In this document: one piece after another, positions 36,526-45,343 of the stretch
How positions within the stretch are numbered: the first letter of the stretch is position 1
Layout: each line of letters begins with the position of its first letter
The notes under the pieces: model-generated
What the model was told of the DNA's origin: nothing
The model's database searches: none
Seen by the model: the letters and a program-made list of their open reading frames with translations, nothing else
Assembly (NCBI RefSeq): GCF_913777625.1
Contig: NZ_CAJYTI010000040.1
Coordinates: forward strand, 62,001 to 126,000
DNA: 64,000 bases
DNA from: an uncultured Sphingomonas sp.
GTDB lineage: Bacteria; Pseudomonadota; Alphaproteobacteria; Sphingomonadales; Sphingomonadaceae
Direction: 5' to 3'
Translations under genes and position numbers: made by a program

Positions 36526-37500
36526 ATGCGGTTGTGGTTGCGTGCGTCTGCGATGCTGCTTGCGCTGGTCGGCGCGCCGCTTGCCCTCGCCCAGGATCGG
36601 CCGCCGGAACACACCACGGGCTGGCCCGAGATGATTTCCGGCGACTCCGGCGTCGAGGGGCTGGAGAGCGGCCCGGAGCTCCAGCGTGGTCGTACTCCCC
36701 AGGCGATGCTTGCCGACCAGCGCCGGCTGACCGCCGCCCTCGCCGCACTCCAGCCGGAACGCAAGGGCGTGGTCGACGCCTATGTCGTCAGCATCGCGCT
36801 GGACAGCGATCCGGTGTTCGCCCGCGAGGCCCGCGAAAGCGCCCGCGTGCTAGCGCGACGCTACGATGCGGAAGGGCGGACGCTGGTGTTCGCAGGGCCG
36901 GACGGCCGCGGCGGCAGAACGCTGCCCGTGGGAAGCATTTCCACCCTCACCCTGGCGCTGGCGCGCATCGCCGAGGTGATGGACCGCAACCAGGACGTAC
37001 TGGTGCTTTACCTCACCAGCCACGGAGCGCCCGATGCGGGGCTCGCCTATCATGACGGCGACCAGGGCTTCGGCATCCTCTCGCCTGCGCGCTTCGCGGC
37101 GATCCTCGACGGGCTGGGCATCCGCAACCGGCTGCTGCTGCTCTCGGCCTGCTATTCGGGCGCGTTCGTGCCGCGGCTGATGAGCGACACCACCGCGATC
37201 CTTACCGCCGCCTCGGCCAGCCGCTCCTCCTTCGGCTGCCGGGCGGAGAATGACTGGACCTTCTTCGGCGACGCGCTGGTCAACCACGCGCTGCGGAAAG
37301 CGCAGCCGCTCGCCGATGCCGCCGCCGAGGCGCGCCAGACGATCATCGGCTGGGAGCGCGCCGGGCGGCTCGACCCCTCGATGCCGCAGGTGACGATCGG
37401 CGATGCGGTGGCGACGTGGCTCGCGCCGCTCGAGACACGGATGCCCAAGGCCGCGACCGCGCCGGTCGGCGCGCCCGCGACGGATGCGCTCAAACCTTAG
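36526..37500 (+). CDS. Exported C13 (legumain/caspase-like) family peptidase
   Basis: A 324-residue protein with a signal peptide (about 23 residues, ending ALAQ). The caspase-like catalytic pair is clear: His166 in VLYLTSHGAPDAG and Cys209 in LLLLSACYSGAFVP, each after a hydrophobic beta-strand as in clan CD. The DNA between is typical of C13 (ILDGLGIRNR). Bacterial members of this family are rarely characterised; the target is unknown. It is divergent from the sorbosone-dehydrogenase-like gene, with 112 bp between. Upstream in-frame ATGs would lengthen it without a signal peptide. Confidence 0.88.
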   Translation: MRLWLRASAMLLALVGAPLALAQDRPPEHTTGWPEMISGDSGVEGLESGPELQRGRTPQAMLADQRRLTAALAALQPERKGVVDAYVVSIALDSDPVFAREARESARVLARRYDAEGRTLVFAGPDGRGGRTLPVGSISTLTLALARIAEVMDRNQDVLVLYLTSHGAPDAGLAYHDGDQGFGILSPARFAAILDGLGIRNRLLLLSACYSGAFVPRLMSDTTAILTAASASRSSFGCRAENDWTFFGDALVNHALRKAQPLADAAAEARQTIIGWERAGRLDPSMPQVTIGDAVATWLAPLETRMPKAATAPVGAPATDALKP

Positions 37501-37540
37501 ACGCGCGGAACTCCCCCGCGCCGTCGCCGGTTGGCGGCGC

Positions 37541-38116
37541 ATGTCCGAATCCCAGAGCCCGCTCCAGCGCTATCCGCTGCTCGCAACCCCGCATGTGCGG
37601 CTGCAGGGCAGCGTCGACCATGCGATGTACCAGCATTTCCGCGAGCAGCTGCTCGGCGCCGCACAGGACGGGCCGCTGGTCGTCGCGCTCTCCACCCTGG
37701 GCGGCGACCCCGAGGTCGCCCGGCTGATGGCCGACGAGCTGCGGCTGCTCCACGAGGCGACCGGGCGCGAGCTGCTGTTTCTCGGCAAGGTCGCGGTCTA
37801 TTCGGCGGGCGCCACCTTCATGTCCGGCTTTCCCGTCGACAAGCGCTTCCTCACCCGCGGGACGCGGCTGATGCTGCACGAGCGGCAGATGCAGTCGAGC
37901 ATCGACCTGTCCGGCCCGCTGCGCGCGCTCCCTGCCATCCTCAAGGCCAAGCTGGCCGAGATCGAGCAGTCGATCGCGATCGAGGAAGAGGGCTTCCGCG
38001 CGATCGTCGCCGGCTCGCGCGTCGATTTCGAGGAGCTGCGCCGCCGCGCGCCCTATAACTGGTATATCGAGGCGAACGAGGCCCGCGATCTGGGGCTCGT
38101 GCTGGACGTCATCTGA
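37541..38116 (+). CDS. ClpP/crotonase-fold serine protease-like protein
   Basis: A 191-residue protein with a ClpP-like fold. After the LVVALSTLGGDPEVARLMADELR strand-helix comes the likely nucleophile in VYSAGATFMSGFPVDKR and the histidine in RGTRLMLHERQMQ. The C-terminus FEELRRRAPYNWYIEANEARDLGLVLDVI matches the ClpP oligomerisation/processing region. It lacks the exact ClpP GQAAS motif, so it is a ClpP-like outlier and not the housekeeping ClpP. It starts 40 bp after the C13 gene and may be cotranscribed with it. Confidence 0.78.
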   Translation: MSESQSPLQRYPLLATPHVRLQGSVDHAMYQHFREQLLGAAQDGPLVVALSTLGGDPEVARLMADELRLLHEATGRELLFLGKVAVYSAGATFMSGFPVDKRFLTRGTRLMLHERQMQSSIDLSGPLRALPAILKAKLAEIEQSIAIEEEGFRAIVAGSRVDFEELRRRAPYNWYIEANEARDLGLVLDVI

Positions 38117-38214
38117 GCGGCTTGGTCCAAAGGACACTTGCGCTGCGGATGCGAAAGGCATAGCTCGCCGCCCAAAGACGCGTCGCGCCGAAAGCGAAAG
38201 AGGAAGTTTCAGGA

Positions 38215-38997
38215 ATGGCCGAATTCCGCCTGCCCAAGAACAGCCGCATCACCAAGGGCCAGGAGCACAAGGCAAGCCCCGAGGCCACGCGGGTCAAGAA
38301 GTTCAAGATCTACCGCTACGATCCGGATTCGGGCGAGAACCCCCGCTACGACACGTTCGAAGTGGATCTCGACGATTGCGGTCCGATGGTGCTCGACGCG
38401 CTGATCAAGATCAAGGGCGAGCAGGATTCGTCGCTGACGTTCCGCCGCTCGTGCCGCGAGGGCATTTGCGGTTCCTGCTCGATGAACATCGGCGGCAAGA
38501 ACGGCCTCGCCTGCACCACCGCGATCGAGGACGTGAAGGGCGAGGTGCAGATCACCCCGCTGCCGCACATGGACGTGATCAAGGACCTGGTCCCCGATTT
38601 CACCCACTTCTACGCGCAGTACGCCTCGATCAAGCCGTGGCTGCAGACCGTGACCACCACGCCGTCGGGCAAGGAGCGGCTGCAGAGCCCGCAGGATCGC
38701 GAGAAGCTGGACGGCCTCTACGAGTGCATCCTGTGCGCCTGCTGCTCGACCTCGTGCCCGAGCTACTGGTGGAACAGCGACAAGTTCCTGGGTCCGGCGA
38801 TCCTGCTCCAGGCCTATCGCTGGCTGGCCGACTCGCGTGACGAGATGACCGGCGAGCGGCTCGACCAGCTCGAGGATCCGTTCCGCCTGTATCGCTGCCA
38901 CACGATCATGAATTGCGCGAACGCCTGCCCGAAGGGGCTGAGCCCCGCTAAGGCGATCGCCGAAGTGAAGAAGCTGGCGGCGGAGCGCGTGCTCTAA
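38215..38997 (+). CDS. sdhB: Succinate dehydrogenase iron-sulfur subunit
   Basis: The 260-residue Fe-S subunit of respiratory complex II, carrying electrons from the flavoprotein to quinone. The plant-type [2Fe-2S] site is RSCREGICGSCSMNIGG with a later C in GLACTT. The [4Fe-4S] and [3Fe-4S] ligands are in CILCACCSTSCPSYWWN and CHTIMNCANACPKGLSP. GGAAG/AGGA lies before the ATG. The other complex II genes (sdhC, sdhD, sdhA) are not in the window; the gene stands alone here before a strong terminator. Confidence 0.97.
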   Translation: MAEFRLPKNSRITKGQEHKASPEATRVKKFKIYRYDPDSGENPRYDTFEVDLDDCGPMVLDALIKIKGEQDSSLTFRRSCREGICGSCSMNIGGKNGLACTTAIEDVKGEVQITPLPHMDVIKDLVPDFTHFYAQYASIKPWLQTVTTTPSGKERLQSPQDREKLDGLYECILCACCSTSCPSYWWNSDKFLGPAILLQAYRWLADSRDEMTGERLDQLEDPFRLYRCHTIMNCANACPKGLSPAKAIAEVKKLAAERVL

Positions 38998-39046
38998 GGC
39001 GCGGACGCGCTCTTTCGACCAACGACCCTGTACGACCAACGGATTG

Positions 39047-39089
39047 GGGCTCGTTCCCCGGCATAAAAGCCGGTGAACGGGCCCTTTTT
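39047..39089 (+). terminator. Rho-independent terminator after sdhB
   Basis: A 16-bp near-perfect stem (GGGCTCGTTC... pairing with ...GAACGGGCCC), loop ATAAAA, then five T residues. It begins 49 bp after the sdhB stop. Confidence 0.85.
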
Positions 39090-39191
39090 CTCAAGATCGA
39101 GAAATATACGCGCATGCGTGGCGGATGCCGCACTGCAACGCCCTCACAAGTCCTCTGACAACCCCACACAACAACACGGTTAATTCTGCCA

Positions 39192-39210
39192 GTGTTTCAT
39201 TTTGAAACAC
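39192..39210. promoter_or_regulatory. Perfect inverted repeat upstream of the PEP-CTERM gene
   Basis: GTGTTTCA, spacer TTT, then TGAAACAC. It lies 155 bp upstream of the PEP-CTERM gene's ATG in an AT-richer part of the 367-bp gap between sdhB (38998) and that gene (39365). The rest of this gap holds only the sdhB terminator; no gene or convincing sigma-70/sigma-54 promoter is seen. Regulator identity is unknown. Confidence 0.45.
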
Positions 39211-39364
39211 CGCATCCTCAAATAATACACTCCCTGTTATGTGGCCGCGCACAAATGTGCTAGACGCCCTCGCAGTCAGCGAGTCCAAGACATTCCCGTA
39301 TCAAAGGATAGTCGCTTCGCTGGCGTGGGTCGCATCTACACCGTGTCTTTGCATCATGGGGGTT

Positions 39365-40144
39365 ATGATGACCTTTTCTTTGAAGATTCTGCTTCCTTCC
39401 GCCGCGCTGCTCAGCGCCGTTGCAATCGTTTCGCCCGCTTCGGCCCAGACCTGCATCGGTGCATGCGGCACACTCGGTGCAAACGGCGTCGTTACTGCCT
39501 CGCCGCTGGGCGGAACCTATCAATATGTCACCACGGCCGGCGGCCTGTCCGGCAAGGGTCAGATTGCCAGCGTTGGCGGGACCAACGGCTCCGAACTTCT
39601 CACGCCGATCTTCTCGGCGGCGAGCGGCGGTGCACTGAAGTTCTACTTCCAGTACGTCACCTCGGATGGCGCGGGCTTTGCGGACTATGCCTTTGCCGAA
39701 CTGCTGAACGGCACGGGCAGCCACGTCGCCTATCTGTTCACCGCCCGGACGACCACCGTGGGCGATACCAGCCCCGGTTTCGGCCTGCCGACGAATGACT
39801 CGACGCTGAACCCCGCCACCACGCCGATCAACCCCAACCTGACCACCTGGAGCGCGCTCGGCGCCAGCTCGGGCACATGCTACTCGGGTGGCTGCGGCAG
39901 CACCGGCTGGATCCAGTCGACCTACAGCATCGCCACGGCAGGCAATTACCAGCTGCGGTTCGGCGTCACCAACTGGAACGATTCGCAGTTCGATTCGGGC
40001 CTCGCATTCGCCGGGGTGACCATCGGCGACACGCCGGTGCCGACCGGCGTTCCCGAGCCGACCAGCTGGGCGATGATGATCGGCGGCTTCGCCCTTGCCG
40101 GCGGCGCCCTGCGCAGCCGCCGCACGCGCGTCGCCTTCGCCTAA
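39365..40144 (+). CDS. PEPxxWA-CTERM sorting-domain protein
   Basis: A 259-residue secreted protein. The signal peptide (FSLKILLPSAALLSAVAIVSPASAQ) leads to a Gly/Ser/Thr/Asn-rich body with four to six cysteines and no known catalytic motif. The C-terminus is a textbook sorting signal: VPEPTSWAMM, a hydrophobic helix IGGFALAGGA, and an arginine cluster LRSRRTRVAFA. Such proteins are cut and processed by exosortases and are linked to exopolysaccharide matrices; no exosortase is in the window. Two adjacent ATGs (39365, 39368) are possible starts. Confidence 0.93.
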   Translation: MMTFSLKILLPSAALLSAVAIVSPASAQTCIGACGTLGANGVVTASPLGGTYQYVTTAGGLSGKGQIASVGGTNGSELLTPIFSAASGGALKFYFQYVTSDGAGFADYAFAELLNGTGSHVAYLFTARTTTVGDTSPGFGLPTNDSTLNPATTPINPNLTTWSALGASSGTCYSGGCGSTGWIQSTYSIATAGNYQLRFGVTNWNDSQFDSGLAFAGVTIGDTPVPTGVPEPTSWAMMIGGFALAGGALRSRRTRVAFA

Positions 40145-40152
40145 TCCGTCCA

Positions 40153-40187
40153 CTCCCGGTGCGGGCGCTTGGCGCACGCACCGGGAG
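40153..40187. terminator. Hairpin after the PEP-CTERM gene, no T-run
   Basis: An 11-bp perfect stem (CTCCCGGTGCG pairing with CGCACCGGGAG) starts 9 bp after the stop. The lack of a T-run makes it a possible Rho-type or mRNA-stabilising hairpin. A second GC hairpin (GCCGGGGGCG / CGCCCCCGGC) follows at about 40213-40238; nothing else is seen before 40356. Confidence 0.45.
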
Positions 40188-40355
40188 CAGGCCGGTCTGC
40201 GACCCTGCTAGAGCCGGGGGCGCGCGCCGCCCCCGGCGCCATGCGCGCTTTACGCACACCCGCGCAAAAGGGCTTTAACACCGCCCTTTTGGCGCCTATC
40301 GCGAGCGGATCCGGCCCGTGCCACACGCGGGCAGCCCCTTTGCCGCGCAGGCGCC

Positions 40356-41474
40356 TTGCACTTGACGAACGTCCTCAGCCGTTACCACGCCCTCCTCTCC
40401 GCCGGCGAACTCCGCCCCGATCGCGAGCAGGAGAATGCCGCTGCCCGCCTCGACGCACTGGCCGCAGAACTGGAAGCCGCCCCACGCAAGGGCAGCCTGT
40501 TGTGGAAGCTGGCCGGCCGCAAACCCTCGGTCCCCCGCGGCCTGTACCTGTGGGGCGACGTCGGCCGCGGCAAGTCGATGCTGATGGACCTGTTCTTCGA
40601 CAGCCTCGCCATTCGCCGAAAGCGCCGCGTCCATTTCCACGAATTCATGCTGGAAGTGCACGATCGGCTGAACGTCGAGCGGCAAAAGGATACCGCCGAT
40701 CCGGTGGTCGCCGTTGCCGATGCGCTGGCCAGCGACACCCGCCTTCTCGCCTTCGACGAACTGGTCGTGAACAACCCGCCGGACGCGATGATCCTCTCGC
40801 GCCTGTTCACCGCGATGATGGCGCACGGCCTGACCGTCGTCGCCACCTCCAACCGCCCGCCCAAGGATCTCTACAAGGACGGGCTCAACCGCCAGCTGTT
40901 CCTGCCCTTCATCGACCTGATCGGCGAGCGGATGGACGTGCTGGCGCTCAACGGCCCGGTCGATTACCGCCGCGACCGCCTGGGCAGCGTCGATACCTGG
41001 CTGGTGCCCAATGGCCCCGAGGCGACCGCCACCCTCTCTGCCGCCTTTTTCCGCCTCACCGACTATCCGGTGGAAGATCGCACTCGCGTGCCCACCTGCG
41101 AGGTGCCCATTCCCGGCGGCAGACAGATTCACGTGCCGAAATGCGTGAAGGGCGTCGCGGTCTTCTCGTTCAAGCGGCTGTGCGGCGAGGCGCGCGGGGC
41201 GCCCGACTATCTGGCGATCGCCCGGCGCTTCCACACCGTCATTCTGGTCGGCATCCCCAAGCTGGGACCGGAGAACCGCAACGAGGCCGCCCGCTTCGTC
41301 ACGCTGGTCGACGCGCTGTACGAGCACAAGGTCAAGCTGCTGGCCGCGGCAGACGCCGAGCCCGAGCATCTCTACGAGAGCGGCGACGGCCGCTTCGAGT
41401 TCGAGCGCACCGTCAGCCGGCTGCTCGAGATGCAGTCCGACGACTATCTCGCCAAGGGCCACGGACAGGATTGA
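40356..41474 (+). CDS. zapE: AFG1/ZapE family ATPase (cell division)
   Basis: A 372-residue AAA-related ATPase. In other bacteria ZapE acts at the division ring, and its mitochondrial relative Afg1 assists turnover of respiratory proteins. Walker A is YLWGDVGRGKSMLMDLFF, Walker B LLAFDELVVNNPPDAMIL, then the sensor segment TVVATSNRPPKDLYKDGLNRQLFLPFI. The start must be a TTG (40356 or 40362), since the first ATG lies inside the ATPase core. Confidence 0.93.
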   Translation: MHLTNVLSRYHALLSAGELRPDREQENAAARLDALAAELEAAPRKGSLLWKLAGRKPSVPRGLYLWGDVGRGKSMLMDLFFDSLAIRRKRRVHFHEFMLEVHDRLNVERQKDTADPVVAVADALASDTRLLAFDELVVNNPPDAMILSRLFTAMMAHGLTVVATSNRPPKDLYKDGLNRQLFLPFIDLIGERMDVLALNGPVDYRRDRLGSVDTWLVPNGPEATATLSAAFFRLTDYPVEDRTRVPTCEVPIPGGRQIHVPKCVKGVAVFSFKRLCGEARGAPDYLAIARRFHTVILVGIPKLGPENRNEAARFVTLVDALYEHKVKLLAAADAEPEHLYESGDGRFEFERTVSRLLEMQSDDYLAKGHGQD

Positions 41475-41552
41475 TCAGGCCACGTTGTAAGTCCATTCTC
41501 CCGTTCTAGAATGACGACAGGCTCCGGGGAGTCCCGGAGGAACAGGGAGAAG

Positions 41553-43415
41553 ATGATGCGGCGGTTGCGCATTCTCGCGGCCATGGGGCTTGCGTGTCTT
41601 GGAATATCCTCTGCTTGGGCCCAGCCCGTGCTCGTCGCGGCGGACCTTCGCCAGCAGCAGAGCCTCGATGGGCCCTGGCATTGGTCGATCGATCCGTACC
41701 GCGATGGTCTGGCCGGTTTCCATGGCGAGCCGCCCAACCAGCGCACCAACCGCGCCGCAGACGTCATCCAGGCCGAGGTGATGGCGGCCAAGCCGCGCAC
41801 CTTCTTCGAATTCGACATGCAGCAATCGCCGGTCACCAGCCTGCCCGGCTCGTGGATCGGCCATTCGCCCGAGATGCGGCTGTACCAGGGGCTGGTGTGG
41901 TACCAGCGCGACTTCACCGCCGCCGCGCCCAAGGCGGGCAACCGCGTGTTCCTGCGCGTCGGCGCGGCCGAGTATCGCTCCTATGTCTATCTCAACGGCA
42001 AGCCGCTGGGCGAGCATCGCGGCGGCTACACGCCCTTCGCCTTCGAGGTGACCAAGCTGCTGCGGCCGGGCCGCAACCAGGTGACGATCGGCGTCGATTC
42101 GGTGCGCACGCCCAACGACGTGCCGCCGCCGGTGACCGACTGGGAGACCTATGGCGGCATCACCCGCAGCGTCACCCTCGTCACCGTGCCCGACACCTAT
42201 GTCGACGACGCCTTTGTCCGCCTGACGCCGGACGGCGCCCGCATCGCGGTGTCGGTGAAGCTGGAGGGCCCCAAGGCGGCAAATACGGCCGTCAAGTTCC
42301 GCATCCCGGGCCTCGGCGCCGTGCTCGACGGCAAGACCGATGACGAGGGCAAGTGGGAGGCGACGCTGCCGGTGCCGCGCGCGCTGGTCCGCTGGTCGCC
42401 CGAGAATCCGAAGCTCTACGACATCGCGATCGACGCGGGTGCCGATCATTTCGCCGATCGCATGGGCTTCCGCACCATCGCGGTGAAGGGCACCGACATC
42501 CTGCTCAACGGCAAGCCGATCTTCCTGCGCGGCATCTCGATGCACGAGGAAGAACTGGGCGCCGATCCGGTCCGTGCGATGACGCCGGCGGCAGCCCGCG
42601 CGCTGCTCGGCGAGATCAAATACGGCCTGCACGGCAATTTCGTGCGCCTCGCCCACTATCCGCACAGCGAGTCGACCACCCGCATGGCCGACGAGATGGG
42701 CCTGCTCGTGTGGAGCGAGATCCCGCTCTACTGGCTGGTCAACTGGAACAACCCGGACACGCTGGCCGATGCCCGCCGCATCCTCGCCGAGAATATCCAC
42801 CGCGACCGCAACCGTTCGTCGATCGTGCTGTGGAGCATCGCCAACGAGACGCCGACCAACGATGCGCGCAACGCCTTCCTGCGCACGATGATCAGCGATG
42901 TCCGCGCGCTCGATTCGAGCCGCCTGGTCACCGCCGCGCTGCTCAGCGGGCGCGAGGGCAAGGGGATCATGAAGATCGATGATCCGCTCGCGAACGATCT
43001 CGATGTCATGGCGATCAACACGTACAATGGCTGGTACACCGACGATGCCCTGGAGGATCTCGCCAGCCAGGAATGGCGTGGCCCGGCAAACAAGCCACTG
43101 ATCTTCTCCGAATTCGGGGCGGACGCGCGCGCCGGCTATCACGATCCGGTCGCCAGCCCGCACAAATATAGCGAGGAATATCAAGCAGACTATTACCGGG
43201 CGACGCTGGCGATGGCCGCCAAGGTGCCCTTCCTGCGGGGCATGAGCCCCTGGATCCTCAAGGACTTCCGCTCGCCGCGGCGCCAGCACCCGATCTACCA
43301 GCAGGGCTGGAACCGCAAGGGGCTGATCTCCGAGACCGGCCAGCACAAGCTCGCCTTCGACGTGCTCGCGGGGGACTATGCCAAGCGCGAGGCGGCGGAG
43401 GCTGCGAAGAAGTGA
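41553..43415 (+). CDS. Exported glycoside hydrolase family 2 protein (beta-glucuronidase-like)
   Basis: A 620-residue protein with a signal peptide (about 22 residues, ending SSAWAQ). The order of domains is GH2: a sugar-binding jelly roll (WYQRDFTAAAP, VYLNGKPLGEHRGGYTPFAFEVT, TYGGITRSVTLV), an immunoglobulin-like domain, and a TIM barrel (ILLNGKPIFLRGISMHEEE). The catalytic acid/base is Glu432 in WSIANETPTND and the nucleophile Glu520 in LIFSEFGAD. Substrate could be a beta-glucuronide, galactoside or mannoside. The ATG pair at 41553 follows AGGGAGA. Confidence 0.92.
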   Translation: MMRRLRILAAMGLACLGISSAWAQPVLVAADLRQQQSLDGPWHWSIDPYRDGLAGFHGEPPNQRTNRAADVIQAEVMAAKPRTFFEFDMQQSPVTSLPGSWIGHSPEMRLYQGLVWYQRDFTAAAPKAGNRVFLRVGAAEYRSYVYLNGKPLGEHRGGYTPFAFEVTKLLRPGRNQVTIGVDSVRTPNDVPPPVTDWETYGGITRSVTLVTVPDTYVDDAFVRLTPDGARIAVSVKLEGPKAANTAVKFRIPGLGAVLDGKTDDEGKWEATLPVPRALVRWSPENPKLYDIAIDAGADHFADRMGFRTIAVKGTDILLNGKPIFLRGISMHEEELGADPVRAMTPAAARALLGEIKYGLHGNFVRLAHYPHSESTTRMADEMGLLVWSEIPLYWLVNWNNPDTLADARRILAENIHRDRNRSSIVLWSIANETPTNDARNAFLRTMISDVRALDSSRLVTAALLSGREGKGIMKIDDPLANDLDVMAINTYNGWYTDDALEDLASQEWRGPANKPLIFSEFGADARAGYHDPVASPHKYSEEYQADYYRATLAMAAKVPFLRGMSPWILKDFRSPRRQHPIYQQGWNRKGLISETGQHKLAFDVLAGDYAKREAAEAAKK

Positions 43416-43465
43416 TGCAGGCGCTGGAGCGGATCTGAGGTCTGCTCCAGCACAGCTAGACCATT

Positions 43466-43559
43466 GTCATCCCCGCGAAGGCGGGGATCCATTTGCCAGG
43501 ACGCATCCGCAAACGCCTTGACGTTCCCACCAATGGATCCCCGCCTTCGCGGGGATGAC
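43466..43559. repeat. Palindromic repeat, family III, after the GH2 gene
   Basis: Hairpins ATCCCCGC-GAAG-GCGGGGAT and its counterpart ATCCCCGCCTTCGCGGGGAT with inner arms CCATT and AATGG; bounded by GTCAT and ATGAC. It lies between the convergent GH2 and YgiC-like genes. Confidence 0.93.
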
Positions 43560-43585
43560 GTCTGGAGAGGGACGCCCGAAGCGCA

Positions 43586-44725
43586 CTACCCCTCGATCAC
43601 ATGCGGCACGAACCGCGCGCTATTCCCCGTGATCAGCCCGTCCTCGCGAATGCCCATGCCGACCGGCACGCCGTCCACGACCCAGGACCCGATCACCGGA
43701 TAGCCCGTGCCGAAGTCGCGGAGCGCATGGAAGCGCTGGTAGATCCAGCCCTGCTCGACATAGTCGCCGTCGGTCTCCGCCACGACCTTGTCGCCCCAGC
43801 GGATCGAGACGTTCGCGCCCTCGCGCCCGAACAAGGGCTTGGCGACCTGTTCGCCGCCGATCGGCCGGGTGCCCGCCTCGAGCAGATTGGGATGGCCGGG
43901 AAACAGCTCCCACAGGATCGGCAGGATCGCCTTGTTGCTCCACAAGGTCTTCCAGATCGGCTCGATCCAGCGCGTGGTGGCGAGGCTCTCGACCAGCATC
44001 GGCGCGAAATTCTCGGCGAGCAGCCATTCCCAGGGATAGAGGTGGAAGACGGACTCGATCGGCCGGTTCACGCCGTCGACGAAGCAGCGGGAGCCGTGCG
44101 CCCAGCCGATCGCCGCCATCTCCACCGCCAGCGTCGACAGGCCCGCTTCCTCCGCCGTATCGCGCAGATAGGCGACCGTCACGCTGTCCTCGCCCGCCAG
44201 ATCGGCCATGTGCGCGAAATGGAGCGGCCCGCCGCCAAGCAGCGGGGCGATCGCCCGCCACTGGGCGACCAGCGCCTCGTGGATGCCGTTATACTGGTCG
44301 AGCATCGGGAACACCGCCTGCTTCCAGTCCCACTGGATGACGGCAGCTTCCAGCAGGCTGGTCGGCGTGTCGCAGTTGAACTCGAACAGCTTGGGCGGGC
44401 CATCGCCCGAAAAGCCCAGATCGAACCGGCCGAAGTTGAGCGCGGGCGGCTCCTCCTCCCAGGCCTGCGCCACCGCGTCCCAGGCCGGACGCGGGATGCC
44501 GAGCTCGTCCAGCCGGCCTTCGGCGATCACATGCTCGCCCGCCGCCAGATAAAGTCGGTAGAGTTCGGCGCTCGCCGCCTCGACCTCGGCGATCTCCGCC
44601 GCGGTGAAGCTGTAGCAGGCGCTCTCGTCCCAATAGGGTTGCCCGTCGAGGCTGTGCCATACCAGCCCGAGCGACTCGACCCGCGCCTGCCAGTCGGCAC
44701 GCAGCGCCACCGTCGTGCGGCGCAT
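43586..44725 (-). CDS. Glutathionylspermidine synthase-family ATP-grasp protein (YgiC-like)
   Basis: A 379-residue protein with the preATP-grasp and ATP-grasp folds of the glutathionylspermidine synthase family. Landmarks: YWDESACYSFT, FGRFDLGFSGDGPPKLFEFNCDTPTSLLEAAV, NKAILPILWELFPGHPNLL, and the C-terminal GTGYPVIGSWVVDGVPVGMGIREDG. E. coli YgiC/YjfC proteins of this kind do not make glutathionylspermidine and their substrate is unknown. It shares one base with the upstream YgiB-like gene (TGATG). Confidence 0.9.
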   Translation of the reverse strand: MRRTTVALRADWQARVESLGLVWHSLDGQPYWDESACYSFTAAEIAEVEAASAELYRLYLAAGEHVIAEGRLDELGIPRPAWDAVAQAWEEEPPALNFGRFDLGFSGDGPPKLFEFNCDTPTSLLEAAVIQWDWKQAVFPMLDQYNGIHEALVAQWRAIAPLLGGGPLHFAHMADLAGEDSVTVAYLRDTAEEAGLSTLAVEMAAIGWAHGSRCFVDGVNRPIESVFHLYPWEWLLAENFAPMLVESLATTRWIEPIWKTLWSNKAILPILWELFPGHPNLLEAGTRPIGGEQVAKPLFGREGANVSIRWGDKVVAETDGDYVEQGWIYQRFHALRDFGTGYPVIGSWVVDGVPVGMGIREDGLITGNSARFVPHVIEG

Positions 44726-45078
44726 CAGCTGCCCCGACCGCCGAAGACACCGCCCAGCCGGCCGAAGCCGCCGCGCGTCACCGCCTCCGCCCCGCCATAG
44801 CGGACACCGCTCACCGGCTGGTACGATCCGCCGCGCGCGGCCTCGCCGAGTGCGGGCACCGCCGCGCCTCGGCCGGCATAGTAATAATGGCCGCCGCCAC
44901 CACCGGTGCGACTGGAGCCGCTCCCGCAATTCGCGTCGGCCACGCGGCGCCCGGCCGCGTCGGTGCAATAGCGCACCGGCTGATTGGCGACATTGCTGCC
45001 GCCGCATCCCGCCGCGAGCAACGCCATCGACGTAGCGGCGGTGATCCGCAGCCGGCTGAAATCAGGTGATTTGCGCAT
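44725..45078 (-). CDS. YgiB-like lipoprotein (DUF1190-type)
   Basis: A 117-residue protein with a lipobox (ALLAAGCGGS) near residue 25, then YCTDAAGRRVADANCGSG and a Gly/Ser/Tyr-rich region ending in GRGS. The pattern and its coupling to a glutathionylspermidine-synthase-family gene reproduce the ygiB-ygiC pair seen in enterobacteria and other Proteobacteria. Likely exported and lipid-anchored; the role is unknown. The ATG at 45078 is the first gene codon after the mdh promoter region. Confidence 0.75.
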   Translation of the reverse strand: MRKSPDFSRLRITAATSMALLAAGCGGSNVANQPVRYCTDAAGRRVADANCGSGSSRTGGGGGHYYYAGRGAAVPALGEAARGGSYQPVSGVRYGGAEAVTRGGFGRLGGVFGGRGS

Positions 45079-45343
45079 CCTACCCCCGGAAGCTGCGAGG
45101 CGTACCGGCGCCCCGCAGAAAGGCTCTTTTTACCGATCCCCGCTAGGGCTGTCGCGCGAAACCGTAATCCACGCCTTTCCGCACAAAATGCGGCTTATTG
45201 CTCCTGCGAACGAATTGCAAAGATAATCCTTCGCCTATACCCAAACACGGGTTGCAGCCACGCTATTATAGGCCTATCCCGCCCCCGCTTTCGCGGCGCA
45301 TCGTGATGCGACCGCTTTGCTTGGACCCAACCAAGGAGATTCC

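Noticed and set aside
39300..39364. Possible sigma-54 promoter before the PEP-CTERM gene
   Set aside because: TGGC and GC elements occur, but their spacing does not fit the -24/-12 consensus.
45178..45192. Hairpin CCGCA-CAAAA-TGCGG upstream of mdh
   Set aside because: Only a 5-bp stem, without a T-run in either direction or a gene to terminate; probably chance.
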